The notes under the pieces: generated by a model
Databases searched by the model: none
Told to the model about the DNA's origin: nothing
The model's input: only the letters and a program-made list of their open reading frames with translations
In this document: one piece after another, positions 6,023 through 7,129 of the stretch
Layout of the letters: the number at the start of each line of letters is the position of its first letter
Numbering within the stretch: position 1 is the first letter of the stretch
NCBI GenBank assembly: GCA_034437895.1
Contig: DAOTTO010000624.1
Coordinates: 1-7,129 of the forward strand
Reading direction: 5' to 3'
Length of the DNA stretch: 7,129 bases
From: JANRLJ01 sp034437895
Lineage (GTDB): Bacteria > Chloroflexota > Anaerolineae > Aggregatilineales > Phototrophicaceae
Position numbers and translations under genes: made by a program

Positions 6023-6628
6023 TTAGGCCTTGCCCAACTCATCCACACTGAAATCGAGCGCCAAAATATAGGACTCATCCAGCAGCAGCGCTTTCATTTT
6101 CGGCTCGGTGCGCTTGCCTTCGACAATTTTAGTTTCGAGTTTGTGATGTTCCAACACTTTAATCAGCCGTTCCGCCAGCGGCTTGGGCATCTCGCCGAGA
6201 ACATTCCCACCGCCAGAGACAAGATCAACCAGCGGTTTGGTCGTATTCAGATAAGACGGAATCTGCCGCCAAGGGCCAAATGTGCTGGCGTAGGCTTGGA
6301 AAATATCCAGCACCAATTCCGTCGGATTTTCCGGCGTTCCGCGAAAGAATAAGCCCACTGGCGGCATATTATATTCGTAAAGCAGCGGATGATCGTCCAT
6401 AAAGCGCAAGTTAGCGAATATCCCCACGCTGAAGCGGTGTTCGCGCACACCAATCGCCCGGACGACGTAACTGCCTCGGTCACGCAGGCCGCCCGCCGCT
6501 TCATCCATTTGGGTGGTGGAGACGACGAATTGCAGCGTCTCCGGCACAGCATCCATCTGCGCCATGAGCAGAACGCCATATTCGTTGTCGGCTTGCAGTT
6601 CGGAAAGTAGTTTTTGTCTTTTTGGCAT
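6023..6628 (-). CDS. Unrecognised 201-aa protein
   Basis: I do not recognise this protein. Starting at ATG 6628 (MPKRQKLL) it is 201 aa with no signal peptide or membrane segment, so probably cytoplasmic. Visible pieces are a strand-rich first half (LQFVVSTT, 32-39; SYVVRAIGVREHRFSVGIF, 53-71), a PPVGLFFRGTPENP turn (89-102), a helix with aromatic residues (TELVLDIFQAYASTFGPW, 103-120), a glycine turn SGGGN (138-142), and a helix-strand unit near the end (LAERLIKVLEHHKLETKIVE, 151-170). The frame is open upstream to 6685, but those 19 extra codons (RSSRLCVKSF...) read through a dispersed repeat and are unlikely to be protein. The Shine-Dalgarno at 6638-6634 (GAAAG) is weak. Even composition and length support a real gene; function is unknown. 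Confidence 0.7.
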   Translation of the reverse strand: MPKRQKLLSELQADNEYGVLLMAQMDAVPETLQFVVSTTQMDEAAGGLRDRGSYVVRAIGVREHRFSVGIFANLRFMDDHPLLYEYNMPPVGLFFRGTPENPTELVLDIFQAYASTFGPWRQIPSYLNTTKPLVDLVSGGGNVLGEMPKPLAERLIKVLEHHKLETKIVEGKRTEPKMKALLLDESYILALDFSVDELGKA

Positions 6629-6658
6629 GGTAGCTTTCGGCGATTTAGAAGTAAAAGA

Positions 6659-6699
6659 TTTGACGCAAAGGCGCGAAGAACGCAAAGTTTCACAAAGGA
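6659..6699. repeat. Dispersed 'cgcaaag' intergenic repeat
   Basis: The stretch contains ACGCAAAG (6663-6670), GCGCGAAGA (6671-6679) and ACGCAAAG (6680-6687), then a looser CACAAAGG (6691-6698), giving a period of about 8-10 nt. Its reverse complement reads CTTTGCGTTCTTCGCGCC, which I recognise as a widely scattered intergenic repeat in cyanobacteria, Chloroflexota and other environmental bacteria. It often yields spurious 'RLCV'-type translations, as in the 19-codon extension of the 201-aa gene. It sits just upstream of that gene's start. Confidence 0.6.
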
Positions 6700-6726
6700 T
6701 TTAGGAAGCGCGTCACTTTAGTTTTG

Positions 6727-6752
6727 ACTCATCACTTATCAGTCATCAGCAC
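6727..6752. repeat. Short heptamer tandem repeat
   Basis: Three 7-bp units, ACTCATC (6727-6733), ACTTATC (6734-6740) and AGTCATC (6741-6747), followed by a partial AGCAC. Each differs from its neighbour by one or two bases. On the other strand the units read GATGACT, GATAAGT and GATGAGT. Such heptamer arrays are common between genes in cyanobacteria and Chloroflexota. It shares the 153-bp gap 6629-6781 with the dispersed repeat. Confidence 0.55.
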
Positions 6753-6781
6753 TTTTAACTGATTTATCTCCACCGTCAAAT

Positions 6782-7129
6782 TTATTCCTGTTTGGGGCGC
6801 AGCCGATTCGCTGCCCATTCCGGCGCGGGATGTCCTGAGTCGTGCAAGTCGGCAATCGCCGCAGCTACGTCATACGGTACAGCGCGTAAATCAACTTTTA
6901 CATCGCCTTCATCAAAGGTAAATAAGCCCCACTGTGCTTTTCCCGGCATATCCCCCGACATGCCCACGCTGCCGACATTGACCACGCGCCAGCGGCCTAA
7001 ATCTCGGTCCATCTGCACATGAATATGTCCGCCAATTCCCAGCCGCCCCTCACGATCCAGCAGCGCATCAAGAGCTTCTTCGGCGGGTGTTTCCGGCGTG
7101 AGCAGCGGTTCATCATCGCCGGGGATGGC
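6782..7129 (-). CDS. Metallophosphoesterase, YfcE-like, C-terminal part
   Basis: The reading frame is open from the window edge at 7129 to TAA at 6784-6782, giving the last 115 residues; the N-terminal part with the usual first metal-binding motifs (DxH, GD, GNHD) is outside. GGHIHVQMDRDL (33-44 of the fragment) carries the terminal GHxH metal ligands His35 and His37, with Ile in place of the usual Thr. VVNVGSVGM (49-57) is the loop that follows in this family, commonly NPGSVG. WGLFTFDEGDVKVDLRAVPYD is the last strand pair, and the HPAPEWAANRL tail is typical. Such enzymes are two-metal cytoplasmic phosphodiesterases or phosphatases; the substrate is unknown. An apparent GTG at 7018 is internal, because it would cut off the GHIH motif. 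Confidence 0.88.
   Translation of the reverse strand, partial: AIPGDDEPLLTPETPAEEALDALLDREGRLGIGGHIHVQMDRDLGRWRVVNVGSVGMSGDMPGKAQWGLFTFDEGDVKVDLRAVPYDVAAAIADLHDSGHPAPEWAANRLRPKQE

Noticed and set aside
5981..6352. 123-codon plus-strand frame (MTNVSLLATHTQIK...)
   Set aside because: It is antisense to the 201-aa gene, starts inside the hairpin repeat and has no ribosome binding site of quality.
7016..7018. GTG start giving a 78-aa protein
   Set aside because: The frame is open to the window edge and the GHIH metal-binding motif lies upstream of this codon, so it is internal to a larger metallophosphoesterase.

Overview
This window looks like a bacterial chromosome segment of moderate GC content, most likely from a Chloroflexota (Anaerolineae-type) or cyanobacterium-like genome. 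That placement is an inference. It rests on the style of the NACHT-type NTPase with its Gly-Leu-Ala repeat, the possible XisI-like remnant beside a HicB-like gene, and two kinds of small intergenic repeat (a 'cgcaaag' repeat and a heptamer) that I associate with such genomes. No rRNA, convincing tRNA, transposase, integrase or CRISPR array is present.

Layout. Positions 1-148 are non-coding and hairpin-rich. From 1771 down to 149 (minus strand) runs a membrane-anchored NACHT NTPase of 540 aa with an in-frame 12-bp tandem repeat near its C-terminal end. A 211-bp divergent intergenic region (1772-1982) follows, with a good -10 box for the NTPase and a run of 9-bp direct repeats ahead of the rightward genes. 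The rightward block starts with a cytoplasmic gamma-glutamyltransferase-family Ntn hydrolase (1983-3611) and an alpha/beta hydrolase (3655-4482), only 43 bp apart and probably co-transcribed. After a 206-bp gap, which holds a candidate extended -10 promoter and a possible XisI-like C-terminal remnant, come a HicB-like 78-aa protein (4689-4925) and an aldo/keto reductase (4922-5908). These last two are joined by a 4-bp ATGA overlap.

The right end is on the minus strand: an unrecognised 201-aa protein (6628-6023), a 153-bp gap with two short repeat types, and the C-terminal part of a YfcE-like metallophosphoesterase (7129-6782) whose beginning lies outside the window.

How they fit together. 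The rightward genes look metabolic: an Ntn amidohydrolase/transferase, an esterase-type hydrolase and an NADPH-dependent oxidoreductase. No specific shared pathway can be read from the sequence. The NTPase is the only candidate for signalling or defence and it stands alone. The clearest unexplained structures are a near-identical 24-nt hairpin present twice (111-134 and 5977-6000), each copy in the same orientation relative to the gene upstream of it; the GLAx repeat; and the overlapping small-gene arrangement at 4615-4925. I see no clear evidence of a complete, undescribed multi-gene system.
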